64,000 nt of DNA from Brevibacillus thermoruber 423 (GTDB taxonomy: Bacteria > Bacillota > Bacilli > Brevibacillales > Brevibacillaceae). Both the position numbers and the translations under genes were made by a program. Positions 7,408-15,570 of this stretch are shown in pieces (position 1 is the stretch's first letter; each line of letters opens with the position of its first letter). The stretch is from the NCBI RefSeq assembly GCF_000454065.1, contig NZ_KE695654.1:62836-126835 (forward strand). The letters run 5' to 3'. The notes below the pieces were generated by a model. The model searched no databases. It saw nothing but the letters and a program-made list of their open reading frames with translations, and had not been told where the DNA came from.

Positions 7408-7992
7408 ATGCCATTGGTTCCGTTTTTGCTGTATGTTTTTGTCACCTCGTTTACACCAGGTCCGAACAACATGATGGCCATGGCGTATGCGAACAAGTAC
7501 GGTTTCAGGAAGTCGCTCAGGTTCATTTTTGGTGTAACCGCCGGGATTGCCGTCATCTCGCTGTTGAGCAGTTACTTCAATCTCTTTTTGTACAGTTTCA
7601 TCCCCAAGATCAAGGAAGTGATGAGTATATTGGGGGGACTGTATCTGGTGTACCTTGCCATGAAAATCATGATGAACAAGCCCGGCGGAAAAAAAGAGGG
7701 TAGCGAAAAATCAAACTCGTTCCTGGCAGGGTTCGTCTTGCAGTTTGTCAATCCAAAAGTGCTGTTGTACGGGATCACGGCGATATCCACTTTTGTTCTC
7801 CCCTTTCACCATTCGAACAGCAGCCTGGTTCTCTTTTCATTGTTCCTTGCGTTTGCAGGCTTTTTGGGTACCGCCTGTTGGGCAATCTTTGGCGCAATCT
7901 TTCAAAAGATTCTCTCCAAATACGAAAGAGCTTTCCGTATATTCATGGGACTCTTATTGCTTTACAGCGCTGTTTCCATATTTGTCGAATAG
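7408..7992 (+). CDS. LysE/RhtB-family amino-acid exporter
   Basis: 194 residues with about six membrane segments and the LysE signature near the N-terminus (YVFVTSFTPGPNNMMAMAYA). The central charged loop KPGGKKEGSEKS and the QFVNPKVLLYGITAIS segment are also typical. The family exports amino acids or related small molecules by proton exchange. AAGGAGT precedes the ATG at good spacing. Control by the divergent XRE/cupin regulator is likely. The substrate is not predictable. Confidence 0.88.
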   Translation: MPLVPFLLYVFVTSFTPGPNNMMAMAYANKYGFRKSLRFIFGVTAGIAVISLLSSYFNLFLYSFIPKIKEVMSILGGLYLVYLAMKIMMNKPGGKKEGSEKSNSFLAGFVLQFVNPKVLLYGITAISTFVLPFHHSNSSLVLFSLFLAFAGFLGTACWAIFGAIFQKILSKYERAFRIFMGLLLLYSAVSIFVE

Positions 7993-8445
7993 ATACTGTA
8001 CCCGTCCAAGACTTTTCGAACACCCGGCCCCCGACCAACAAGCAGCGCTGAACCGTGGTTTCTTGCCAACCAGGCTCAGCGCTGCGGGGAGTCCCATGTC
8101 ATCCACGTGCAGACTCCACGGTCAAACCAGTGCCATCAAAAAGCCTTCTATCTCTTTCCATTCCTTGAACCTTTCCGGAACGCGGGAATGCCAGACTTTT
8201 GCGATTTTCTCCCAATGTTTCATGCGCCTGTTATGCTTGTCAAACCATACCCCCAAGAAATTTGTACTCGCAACGAATCCGTAACACAGTTCCTGCCTTC
8301 CACTCCTGTTGTGACAACGGATTGCTCGCCTGATAGCCTTCACAAAAAGAACTATTCCGTTTGCGTCCAATGAATCCCTGTCACGTGAGGCAGCCTGCCC
8401 CTGCCGAGATGGCAACAGAGAGCAAACTCGATTTCGACGGCTGCC
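7993..8445. other. Intergenic stretch with a possible coding remnant
   Basis: No intact gene is convincing. On the minus strand 8122-8283 reads like a C-terminal protein fragment: GFVASTNFLGVWFDKHNRRM, then HWEKIAKVWHSRVPERFKEW and a stop at 8122. It has no credible start upstream. It could be the tail of a lost transposase or another accessory gene; the family was not recognised. Confidence 0.3.
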
Positions 8446-8952
8446 TTACAACAACTTATAGTAAATAACGGTTGCGTGGAGTTCCCCGTTTGCTGATTGG
8501 GCATAGCGAGGGATTCGTCCCGCTTCGACAAAACCGATCGACGTGTAGAGGTAATTGGACGGATCTCCTTCTCTTGTGTCGAGAACCAAAAGCGAACGGC
8601 CTTCCTGTTTTGCCCGTTCTTCCGCTTTTTGCATGAGGGAACGGCCAATGCCCTGGCGTCTGACATTCGGATGCGTCATTAGTTTTGCGATTTCCGCCCG
8701 GTGAAGACCGTTCGGTTTGGTGCATAGATGCAGTTGGACGCTTCCGACGATCTCATGGTTCACTTTCGCTGCATATAAAATCACGTCAGGTTTTAATACG
8801 GTTTCCCAATATTCTTTCGCTTCCGAACGTTTCAGCGGCGGGAGAAAACCAATGGACGCCCCATCCTCTACCACCTGTACGAGAAGTTCCGAAAGCTGGT
8901 CAATGTGTTCTTCCATGGATGTTACTTCTTCCAATTTCACATCGCTATCCAA
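8446..8952 (-). CDS. GNAT-family N-acetyltransferase
   Basis: About 168 residues with the GNAT acetyl-CoA signature HPNVRRQGIGRSLMQKAEER near residues 97-116, preceded by the beta-4 strand AEIAKLMTH and followed by SNYLYTSIGFVEAGRIP. The GFLPPLKRSEAKEYW segment is typical of small-molecule acetyltransferases. The TTG at 8952 has GAGGTG five to six bases upstream; a GTG at 8961 is the alternative start. The acceptor substrate is unknown. The gene lies between accessory DNA and a strong terminator. Confidence 0.82.
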   Translation of the reverse strand: MDSDVKLEEVTSMEEHIDQLSELLVQVVEDGASIGFLPPLKRSEAKEYWETVLKPDVILYAAKVNHEIVGSVQLHLCTKPNGLHRAEIAKLMTHPNVRRQGIGRSLMQKAEERAKQEGRSLLVLDTREGDPSNYLYTSIGFVEAGRIPRYAQSANGELHATVIYYKLL

Positions 8953-9056
8953 TGCACACACCTCGATCCGGCATGATTGATCCGCTAATGGTTTCGGCAG
9001 CGTTTGCCAAAACCCTCTTTATCCCCTCTCTTTATTGGGAGAGTTCAGCAAGTCCA

Positions 9057-9094
9057 GACGCAAAAAAAGGGGCCGGAAGCCCCTTTTTTGCGTC
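9057..9094. terminator. Bidirectional terminator before mqnD
   Basis: GACGCAAAAAAAGGGGC pairs with GCCCCTTTTTTGCGTC around a 5-base loop. The A/T-rich outer stem gives a U-run in either direction. It ends the leftward mqnB-mqnD operon 26 bases after the mqnD stop. Confidence 0.8.
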
Positions 9095-9119
9095 TGCATC
9101 GCATGATTCGCCAGCCATG

Positions 9120-9950
9120 TCACCGCAGCGCAGCCGGGTCCACCTCCGGCACAAGCCCTTCCGCCGCTGCCCGCGTGAGCAGCGCGGTGACCGCCGCGTA
9201 CCCTTCTTCGCCCAAATCGGCGGTGAACTCGTTCACGTACAGGTTGACGTGCGCTTTCGCTACTTCGGGGTCCATCTCTTGCGCGTGGTGCAGTACGTAC
9301 TCACGCGACGCCTCCGGGTGGGCCCATGCGTATTCGACCGACGCGCGGGTCCAGCCGGCGATGGCCTTCAGATCGAGCGAACGGCGGGCGATGATCGCCC
9401 CCAGCGGAATCGGCAGGCCGGTGTCTTCTTCCCACCAGCTTCCCATGTCGGCCAGCAGGGTAAGTCCGTACGAGGGGTACGTGAAGCGCGCCTCGTGGAT
9501 GACCAGTCCGGCGTCGATCGAGCCGTCGCGGACCGCCGGCATGATTTCGTGAAAGGGCATCACCACGATGTCGCCAACGCCTCCCGGCACGTTCCGGGCG
9601 GCCCACAGGCGGAACAGGAGGTAGGCGGTTGAGCGTTCGCTGGGGACCGCCACCCGACGACCAGTCAAAACCGCCGGATCGTTGCTGCCGGTCTTGGTCA
9701 GCACCAGCGGTCCGCAGCCTCTGCCCAACGCCCCTCCGCACGGCAGCAGCGCGTACTCGGAGAGCACCCACGGCAGGGCCGCATACGAGATTTTGAGCAC
9801 GTCCGGCCCGTTGGGTGCGGCTGCCAGGCCATTGGTAATGTCGATGTCGGCGTACGTGACATCCAGCTTTGGCGCGCCGGGGATCAGGCCGTGTACCCAG
9901 GCGTGAAATACAAACGTGTCGTTGGGGCAAGGAGAAAAGGCAATTCTCAT
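9120..9950 (-). CDS. mqnD: 1,4-dihydroxy-6-naphthoate synthase (futalosine pathway)
   Basis: 276 residues with the MqnD signature at the N-terminus (MRIAFSPCPNDTFVFHAWVH) and the periplasmic-binding-protein-like fold. Other typical segments are DITNGLAAAPNGPDVLKISY, the PSERSTAYLLFRLW hinge, and IDAGLVIHEARFTY. It converts cyclic de-hypoxanthine futalosine to 1,4-dihydroxy-6-naphthoate in menaquinone synthesis. Its ATG overlaps the mqnB TGA by four bases (ATGA), so the pair is translationally coupled. Confidence 0.93.
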   Translation of the reverse strand: MRIAFSPCPNDTFVFHAWVHGLIPGAPKLDVTYADIDITNGLAAAPNGPDVLKISYAALPWVLSEYALLPCGGALGRGCGPLVLTKTGSNDPAVLTGRRVAVPSERSTAYLLFRLWAARNVPGGVGDIVVMPFHEIMPAVRDGSIDAGLVIHEARFTYPSYGLTLLADMGSWWEEDTGLPIPLGAIIARRSLDLKAIAGWTRASVEYAWAHPEASREYVLHHAQEMDPEVAKAHVNLYVNEFTADLGEEGYAAVTALLTRAAAEGLVPEVDPAALR

Positions 9951-10651
9951 CGTAGCACCTCCAGGAATACTGAGCTTGCTGCTTCCAATGCGTTCAGCGC
10001 CTCCGCGATGCGCCAGGACGCACGGTCACGCGGTCCGACCGGGTTGGAAACGGCACGGACCTCCAGGACGGGGAGGCCGCATTGACGGGCGGCGACAGCC
10101 ACGCCATAGCCCTCCATCGCTTCGGCGGCCGCCCCCGGCACCCGCGCGCCCAATTCACGGGCGGTCTCGGCGGTGCCCGTCACGGTCGATACCGTCAGGA
10201 CGGGGCCGGTGCTGACGGGCAGCCCGGCATCGCGCAGCGCCGCGGTCACACGGGCCGCCCAACCAGGGTCGACCTGGATGCGGGCGGAACCGAACCCCAG
10301 CTCGTCCACGCTCAAGAAACCGTCCGGGGTCTCCGCCCCCAGGTCGGCGGCGATGATCTCGTTCGCCACCACCAGGGAGCCCACTTCCGCCTGTTCCGTA
10401 AAGCCGCCGCCAATGCCGGCAGACACGACCAGGTCGTACTCGGCAGCGGCCAAGGCCCGCGCCGTACTGGCTGCCGCCGCCGCCACGCCGACGCCCCCCG
10501 CCAGCACGTCAAACCGGCTGTCGCCGCGCAGTCCACGCAAGACCGCGTCTCTCTCTGCCGGAACAGCGGTCATCACGAGCACGCGCATGACCGCTTTCCG
10601 CCGTTCGGGGCTGATGCCGTCGGGCGATCCCGTTTGCGGATCCATCTTCAT
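9947..10651 (-). CDS. mqnB: Futalosine hydrolase
   Basis: 234 residues of the nucleoside phosphorylase/MTA-nucleosidase fold. The core begins MRVLVMTAVPAERDAVLRGL and contains YDLVVSAGIGGGF, GSLVVANEI, the AEAMEGYGVAVAA segment and LEVRAVSNPVGPRD. MqnB cleaves futalosine to dehypoxanthine futalosine and hypoxanthine. The ATG at 10651 has GAGGAGAG nine bases upstream, whereas the internal ATG at 10588 has only a weak site, so a 21-residue N-terminal extension before the usual start seems real. It is the first gene of the mqnB-mqnD pair. Confidence 0.92.
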   Translation of the reverse strand: MKMDPQTGSPDGISPERRKAVMRVLVMTAVPAERDAVLRGLRGDSRFDVLAGGVGVAAAAASTARALAAAEYDLVVSAGIGGGFTEQAEVGSLVVANEIIAADLGAETPDGFLSVDELGFGSARIQVDPGWAARVTAALRDAGLPVSTGPVLTVSTVTGTAETARELGARVPGAAAEAMEGYGVAVAARQCGLPVLEVRAVSNPVGPRDRASWRIAEALNALEAASSVFLEVLR

Positions 10652-10992
10652 CTCGCTGATCTCTCCTCATTCATTGTCCGTATGGCCTTCCAACCGGCTG
10701 CACGTTCACACTCTTCCTCAACGTTATCGCTATCTGGTCTTCCTGTAAAGTTGTTTGCGGAAAAACGATGTGCTCGACCAGCGGAACCGTCACCCCCAAC
10801 AAGCGCTTCCAGGGAGCATTTGCCGAACAAGGAAAGTGGCGGCATGGGACACATGACCCATCTTTTCCGTTTTTTGCAGACCGCAAGCAACGAATGTTTC
10901 TCTCAAACGTCTACTAGATTGGTAGACTGCTTGCCATCTACGTAGTATCGTGAGTATTGGGACATTTTTCACTCAATAAGGAGGATTGCGAA
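10652..10992. other. Divergent intergenic region, mqnB to GHL10 hydrolase
   Basis: About 340 bases with no supported gene; the short frames here have no ribosome binding sites. Short inverted repeats (TCTAC...GTAGA near 10910-10930 and CTACGTAG near 10937) lie upstream of the hydrolase and may be regulatory. No clear -35/-10 pair was found. Confidence 0.4.
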
Positions 10993-12324
10993 TTGAAACG
11001 ATACCGCTTGCTGATGAGTCTGCTCCTCTTGCTGTTTGGGCTGCAGCCGGTCGCATCGGCAGCTCAGCCGCAGACAAGCACGGGGGCGGCCGCCAACGCT
11101 TCCGTCGGCCAATCGATTCCCCCGACAGCCCCGCCGGACATCGTCAATGGAACAGCTCCGCTTCCTGCCGTCAATCCGAACGCCGGTGCCGAGGGGAGCA
11201 CCGCCCCTGTGAACCAGCCCCAGCAGGAAATGCGTGCCGCATGGGTGAGCACGGTGTACAACATCGACTGGCCGTCGAAGCCGGGCCTGAGCATCGACGC
11301 GCAAAAACAAGAATACATACGCATGCTGGACGAGCTGAAAGCGACCGGGATGAACGCCATCATCGTCCAGGTGAGATCGGAATCGGACGCGATCTATCCG
11401 TCCGCCCTCGTTCCCTGGTCCAGATGGCTGACCGGCACGCAGGGAAAACATCCGGGCTACGATCCGCTCGCCTTCATGATCGAAGAAACGCATAAGCGCG
11501 GCATGGCGTTTCACGCGTGGTTCAACCCGTTCCGGGCCAGCACGAGCAAGGATCCAGGAAAACTGGCGGCGCAGCACCCCGCCCGGCAGCATCCGAATTG
11601 GGTCGTACCCCACAACAACCAGCTGATCTTCAACCCGGGCATTCCGGAAGTGAGACAGCACGTGATCGCCACCATTCTGGAAGTGGTGAACAAGTACGAT
11701 GTCGACGGCGTTCACCTGGACGATTATTTTTATCCGTACGGGAAGGAAGCGTTTACGGACGATGCGACGTTTGCCGCCTACAATCAGGGGAGATTTGCGA
11801 ACAAAGGCGATTGGCGCCGCGACAACATCAACACCTTCGTCCGGGACCTGTACCAGTCGATCAAACGCGTAAAACCGCAGGTGGAGTTCGGAATCAGCCC
11901 GTTCGGCATCTGGCGCAATGCGAAGGACGACCCCACCGGGTCGGACACGAACGGCCAAAGCTCCTACGACAACCTGTACGCGGACGTCCGCACGTGGATC
12001 CGTAGCGGCTGGCTCGATTACGTGGCGCCTCAGCTCTACTGGAGCATCGGGTACAAGCCGGCCGCCTACGACAAGCTCGTCCACTGGTGGGCGGCGGAAA
12101 CAAACGGCACCCCCGTCAAACTCTACATCGGCCACGCCGCGTACCGGGTGGGCAGCAACACGACCGACTGGGCGACCAGCGATGCGCTGATCAAGCAGCT
12201 CCAATTCAACAAGGGGTATCCCCAGGTAAAAGGCAGCATCTTTTTCAGCGCCAAAACCTTGCTGAACAATACGGCAGGGGTACGTTCCAGCCTGAAACAG
12301 TACTATGCGGCGCACACCCAGTAA
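10993..12324 (+). CDS. Secreted glycoside-hydrolase-like protein (GHL10/DUF187, YngK type)
   Basis: 443 residues from the TTG at 10993, which follows a perfect AAGGAGG; the ATG at 10957 lacks one. A signal peptide (LKRYRLLMSLLLLLFGLQPV, cleaved near ASA-AQ) is followed by a Pro/Ala/Thr-rich linker to about residue 75. The TIM-barrel domain then contains EMRAAWVSTVYNIDWPSKPG, NAIIVQVRSESDAIYPS, GMAFHAWFNPFRA, DVDGVHLDDYFYPYGK and SGWLDYVAPQLYW. The acidic VDGVHLDDYFYP motif is the likely active-site strand. It probably acts on a cell-wall or extracellular polysaccharide; the substrate is unproven. Confidence 0.9.
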   Translation: MKRYRLLMSLLLLLFGLQPVASAAQPQTSTGAAANASVGQSIPPTAPPDIVNGTAPLPAVNPNAGAEGSTAPVNQPQQEMRAAWVSTVYNIDWPSKPGLSIDAQKQEYIRMLDELKATGMNAIIVQVRSESDAIYPSALVPWSRWLTGTQGKHPGYDPLAFMIEETHKRGMAFHAWFNPFRASTSKDPGKLAAQHPARQHPNWVVPHNNQLIFNPGIPEVRQHVIATILEVVNKYDVDGVHLDDYFYPYGKEAFTDDATFAAYNQGRFANKGDWRRDNINTFVRDLYQSIKRVKPQVEFGISPFGIWRNAKDDPTGSDTNGQSSYDNLYADVRTWIRSGWLDYVAPQLYWSIGYKPAAYDKLVHWWAAETNGTPVKLYIGHAAYRVGSNTTDWATSDALIKQLQFNKGYPQVKGSIFFSAKTLLNNTAGVRSSLKQYYAAHTQ

Positions 12325-12426
12325 CAGCGAGCCGGCAGCCGGACGAGCGGCGGGTTTTCACGTCATCGGCAGCCGGCCGCTCTGCTGACACGCAAACGTA
12401 CGCCTGTAGAAAACCTGCAGAAAATC

Positions 12427-12466
12427 AACAAGGATCGCTGCGGACGTCCCGCAACGATCCTTGTTT
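12427..12466. terminator. Terminator between the hydrolase and GIY-YIG genes
   Basis: AACAAGGATCG and CGATCCTTGTT form an 11-bp stem with a GC-rich loop, followed by a short T-run. It can serve the two convergent genes on either side. Confidence 0.65.
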
Positions 12467-12497
12467 CTGTGATGGAAACGATTTCGCTGACCGCCCA

Positions 12498-12839
12498 CTA
12501 ATGATAGCCCCGTTCGCCAAACGGCTGAAGCTGTTCCAGCCATTTTTCCTCCAGCTTTTTCAGCGCGTCCTTGGCCTCCGCGTATTTGTCCTCTTTCACT
12601 TCCAGGCGCTCCACCACCTCAATGTCAAAGGCGTCTTCTCCGTATGCGTTCCACTCCTGCTGCAGCTTGCTGTTTTTGTGGCTGCCGAATTTCAACTGGA
12701 ACCGCGTGCCGTTTACGGTCTTCAGGTTCATGGTGCTGCCGATGAACACCTTCCCGTTTTGTCGGTTGACAATCCGGTAGACGCCCGCTTCGGTCTTCAT
12801 TTCCTTGTACAGTTGTTTCAGTTCCGCTCGTCGATCCAT
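12498..12839 (-). CDS. GIY-YIG nuclease-family protein
   Basis: 113 residues. The GIY-YIG core appears in variant form as GVYRIVNRQNGKVFIGSTMN (residues 20-39), followed by a helix with Asn/Lys/Leu repeats, the RFQLKFGSHKNSKLQQEWNA segment, and an acidic residue in the AFDIEVVERLE strand. GIY-YIG proteins cut DNA with a single catalytic Glu and a conserved Arg; the function of this short class is unknown. It sits 25 bases downstream of a DUF2087 gene on the same strand and is likely co-transcribed with it. Confidence 0.8.
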   Translation of the reverse strand: MDRRAELKQLYKEMKTEAGVYRIVNRQNGKVFIGSTMNLKTVNGTRFQLKFGSHKNSKLQQEWNAYGEDAFDIEVVERLEVKEDKYAEAKDALKKLEEKWLEQLQPFGERGYH

Positions 12840-12864
12840 CGATTTTTCTTCCTTTCCCTCAAAA

Positions 12865-13623
12865 TCACGCTTTCAGCCAGTACTGGCTGCCGTCGTCCTT
12901 TCGATCCAGAAACCCGTATTCGATCAAATACCGTCTGACGGTGACGTAATCGTCATACACCGCCTGCAAAATCTGATTGACTTCCGTTTCCGTGTAGATG
13001 CGCTCAGGCTGAAACCGCTTGGCGATTTCCCGCAGCACCACCAGCCTGTGCTTTTCCTTCAACGCGAAGGTCTTCAGCGGCCCGTCCGTGCCTGCCGGGA
13101 AGTACTTCTTCAGAATCTTGTCGTACTCGTCCAGCGTCACATTGTAACGATCGTCCACCATTCTGGCGGTCTGATGAACGTCCAGGAAGGCCGGCGCGTG
13201 CTTATCCCGTTCCTTCAACAGCTCCATCATCGTCAAAAACACCTTGGCCTGACGCTCCTTCTCCTTCAAGGCAAAGCGGTGATTCCGGATCGTGGAGGCG
13301 CTGCCGATGCCCAGCTCCTTCTGCACGTCCGCGTCGCTTTTCCCCTGGTAAAACAGGCGCAGCAGACGGTTTTGATGGTCCGTCAGGCCGGTGAGCTTTT
13401 TGTCCAGCCGGATCAGGTAGTCAAACACCGACTGATGCGCCTGTTCGATGTGGACGCGCATATACCGCTCCGCTTCATAAAAAACGCCGTCAGCGGGATA
13501 GACGACGCCTTTCTCCAGTCGCTTGCCGCAGAGCAGGCATACGACATGATCGTCCTGTTGAATGTACCCGCGCTTCAATTCCTCCAACGAGGCGTTCCAA
13601 AACAGTTCCGATACGCCAATCAC
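12865..13623 (-). CDS. DUF2087 transcription-factor-like protein with Zn-ribbon and HTH
   Basis: 252 residues. A possible treble-clef metal site (CLLCGK near residue 30 and HIEQAH near residue 58) precedes a LuxR-like helix-turn-helix (LTDHQNRLLRLFYQGKSDAD, VQKELGIGSASTIRNH). The C-terminal DUF2087 domain runs from LKEKHRLVVLREIAKRFQPE through YVTVRRYLIEYGFLDRKDDG. The domains suggest a metal-bound DNA-binding regulator. GTG 13623 has AAGGGTG seven bases upstream. Its own promoter overlaps a TAGACA/TGTCTA palindrome, so it may control itself and the downstream GIY-YIG gene. Confidence 0.82.
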   Translation of the reverse strand: MIGVSELFWNASLEELKRGYIQQDDHVVCLLCGKRLEKGVVYPADGVFYEAERYMRVHIEQAHQSVFDYLIRLDKKLTGLTDHQNRLLRLFYQGKSDADVQKELGIGSASTIRNHRFALKEKERQAKVFLTMMELLKERDKHAPAFLDVHQTARMVDDRYNVTLDEYDKILKKYFPAGTDGPLKTFALKEKHRLVVLREIAKRFQPERIYTETEVNQILQAVYDDYVTVRRYLIEYGFLDRKDDGSQYWLKA

Positions 13624-13655
13624 ACAAACACACCCTTGTTTTGTTTATATTTTTG

Positions 13656-13689
13656 TAGACATTTTATTCGTTTGTCTATAATTTGTCAA
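13656..13689 (-). promoter_or_regulatory. Promoter and palindrome upstream of the DUF2087 gene
   Basis: On the minus strand TTGACA (13689-13684) and TAAAAT (13666-13661) are separated by 17 bases, a near-consensus sigma-A promoter. TAGACA (13656-13661) and TGTCTA (13673-13678) form an inverted repeat with an 11-base spacer across the -10 box, as expected of a repressor site. Confidence 0.6.
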
Positions 13690-13832
13690 GGTACACCTGT
13701 AGCCATCCGAGGGCTGACGGAAAAAGGGAGCGCAGCGCTTTCCTGCCCCACCAGAAACTTGGGGGTGACCGGAAGGGATTGGGCCGGGTGCGATGAAATG
13801 AACAAGGAACAGGCACAAAAGGGGGACTGCCG

Positions 13833-14507
13833 ATGGCACTGGAAGGAAAACAGATACTCATCACCAGCGGGGGAACGGTCGAAAGGTGGGACCAGGTCCG
13901 GGGACATACCAATTTGGCAAAAGGGACCATCGGGTGTTATCTGGCTGAGCAGGCATTGGCGCGGGGAGCGGACGTCACGTATCTGCACGGCTATTTTGCC
14001 CGGGTGCCGGAGCGTCATCACCGGCTGCGCGTACAGCCGTTTGAGGGAGTCGCCGACCTGCGCGAAAAGATCAGACGCTTGCTGGAAACGGAACCTGTCC
14101 GTGCCGTCATCATGGCAGCGGCGGTATCCGATTGGGTAGTGGAGAAGATCGTCGATCAGGAAGGCCGGATCGTTGACCGGCTTGGCAAAATTCCCAGCGA
14201 CCAGCCGCCGGTTGTTCACTTTCGAAAGGCGGACAAAATCATCACCGCGATCAAGAAATGGAAGTCCGACCTGGTGCTGGTCGGGTTTAAACTGGAGCAC
14301 ACGGCAGACGAGGAGTACCTTCTCGCCCGCGCCAACGAGCGGATGACGAGCTGGCAGGCGGATGTCGTGGTCGCCAATGCCTCTTCCTCCCTTCATTCGG
14401 AAGAAACGCTTCACTACATTGTCTCCCGATCGGGCGACGTGCGGACATATACCGATAAACGCGAGACTGCCAAAGGGCTGCTCGAGATGCTGGAGCGGCT
14501 GATGTGA
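13833..14507 (+). CDS. Stand-alone phosphopantothenate-cysteine ligase-like protein (CoaB domain)
   Basis: 224 residues matching the CoaB (DFP) half of the usual CoaBC fusion: LEGKQILITSGGTVERWDQV at the start, then the HTNLAKGTIGCYLAEQALAR helix, AVIMAAAVSDWVV, the KIPSDQPPVVHFRKADKII loop and VLVGFKLEH. CoaB joins 4'-phosphopantothenate to cysteine in CoA synthesis. Bacillales normally have a fused CoaBC, so this is either a paralogue or part of a split system. AAAGGGGG precedes the ATG. It is followed by an acetyltransferase gene 26 bases downstream. Confidence 0.82.
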   Translation: MALEGKQILITSGGTVERWDQVRGHTNLAKGTIGCYLAEQALARGADVTYLHGYFARVPERHHRLRVQPFEGVADLREKIRRLLETEPVRAVIMAAAVSDWVVEKIVDQEGRIVDRLGKIPSDQPPVVHFRKADKIITAIKKWKSDLVLVGFKLEHTADEEYLLARANERMTSWQADVVVANASSSLHSEETLHYIVSRSGDVRTYTDKRETAKGLLEMLERLM

Positions 14508-14533
14508 TGCGGCGCGAGAAAGGATGAGATGCG

Positions 14534-15421
14534 ATGAAATCGCTTGCCTTCCATTCCGGCTTTTCTGCTGGCGACGCCAGGCGGGAACGGTTGTACCCCC
14601 TGTTCGAAACGGTCTTTCGGATTCCGGTGGATACGCTGAGGGATTTTCATGCACGGGGCTTTTGGAATCCCACCTATCGTTCTTACACCTTTTTTGACGG
14701 GGAACGGGCCGTGGCCAACACGTCCTTTTTCTCCATGCCCCTCTTCATTCAGGGAACACGGCGTGAGGCGGCCGGCATCCAGTCGGTGATGACCCACCCG
14801 GACTACCGGGGAGCGGGGCTGATGAAGCGGCTGTTTGTGCGGATGCTGGAGGAAATCGACAGCGAATGGGAAACCGCTCTGCTGTTCACAGCGACGCCGG
14901 ACTTGTATCGCCGGTTCGGGTTTCGGGAGGTGCGGCAGCATTATGCTGTAGCGCCGATCAGGCATGTTCCCAAGCAGGAAAACCGCCTGGCGAGAAAGTG
15001 GGACTTTTTCGCCGACGACGATGTGCAGCGGGCGCGGATGCTGTTTCAGCGCCATACGCCCGTTTCGCGTCTGTTTGCGCCGCTCTCCCACGGGTCTTCC
15101 TTTTTCCTGCACATGTACAACCCCGCGTTTCAGCAAAAGGCATTCTTCATCGACGACCTGAACCTGCTGGTCGTCTGGGAGACGAAAGGCGAAACGCTGC
15201 ATCTGTACGACGTCATCGGGGAAAGTCTGCCGCCCGTGGAGGAACTCTGCTCCCGCCTTCCCGCTCCTGTTTCACGCATCGCTGTTCACTTTCATCCGGA
15301 CCGCTTTGATCTCGTCGGATGGGAACCCGTCGCGCTGGAGACGAGGGCCTGGCTGATGGCGAGAGGGCGTTTTGAGCTGGAGCGCGAGTGTTTCATGCTG
15401 CCGGTCACCGCTTCCTTTTAA
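14534..15421 (+). CDS. Eis-like GNAT acetyltransferase
   Basis: 295 residues. The N-terminal GNAT domain contains AAGIQSVMTHPDYRGAGLMK (residues 76-95) with the RGAG acetyl-CoA loop, and LLFTATPDLYRRFGFREVRQ. A second GNAT-like half and a C-terminal region follow, as in Eis/YkkB-type enzymes. Its substrate is unknown. It lies 26 bases after the CoaB-like gene with AAAGGATGAG upstream of the ATG, so the two probably form an operon; a CoA-related link is possible but unproven. Confidence 0.82.
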   Translation: MKSLAFHSGFSAGDARRERLYPLFETVFRIPVDTLRDFHARGFWNPTYRSYTFFDGERAVANTSFFSMPLFIQGTRREAAGIQSVMTHPDYRGAGLMKRLFVRMLEEIDSEWETALLFTATPDLYRRFGFREVRQHYAVAPIRHVPKQENRLARKWDFFADDDVQRARMLFQRHTPVSRLFAPLSHGSSFFLHMYNPAFQQKAFFIDDLNLLVVWETKGETLHLYDVIGESLPPVEELCSRLPAPVSRIAVHFHPDRFDLVGWEPVALETRAWLMARGRFELERECFMLPVTASF

Positions 15422-15570
15422 TCGCCGCAGCCTGTTTCTCCAACGGGCAGCGAAGCCTTCCGTGCCCCCTCCGTTTGTTTTTGCAATTCTGAACATACCT
15501 GAAAATACACAAGACAATGGACAGTCAATGATATAATAAAAAATAAGATAAAAAACTGGGAGGGGAATGA

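Noticed and set aside
8122-8283. Tail of a group II intron or transposase
   Set aside because: The fragment is protein-like, but I could not match it to a family with confidence and saw no inverted repeats, target duplication or intron RNA structure; recorded only as a possible remnant.
12805-14139. Plus-strand frame of 444 codons crossing the DUF2087 and CoaB-like genes
   Set aside because: It is antisense to one gene and out of frame with the other, has no Shine-Dalgarno site, and the two real genes explain the region.
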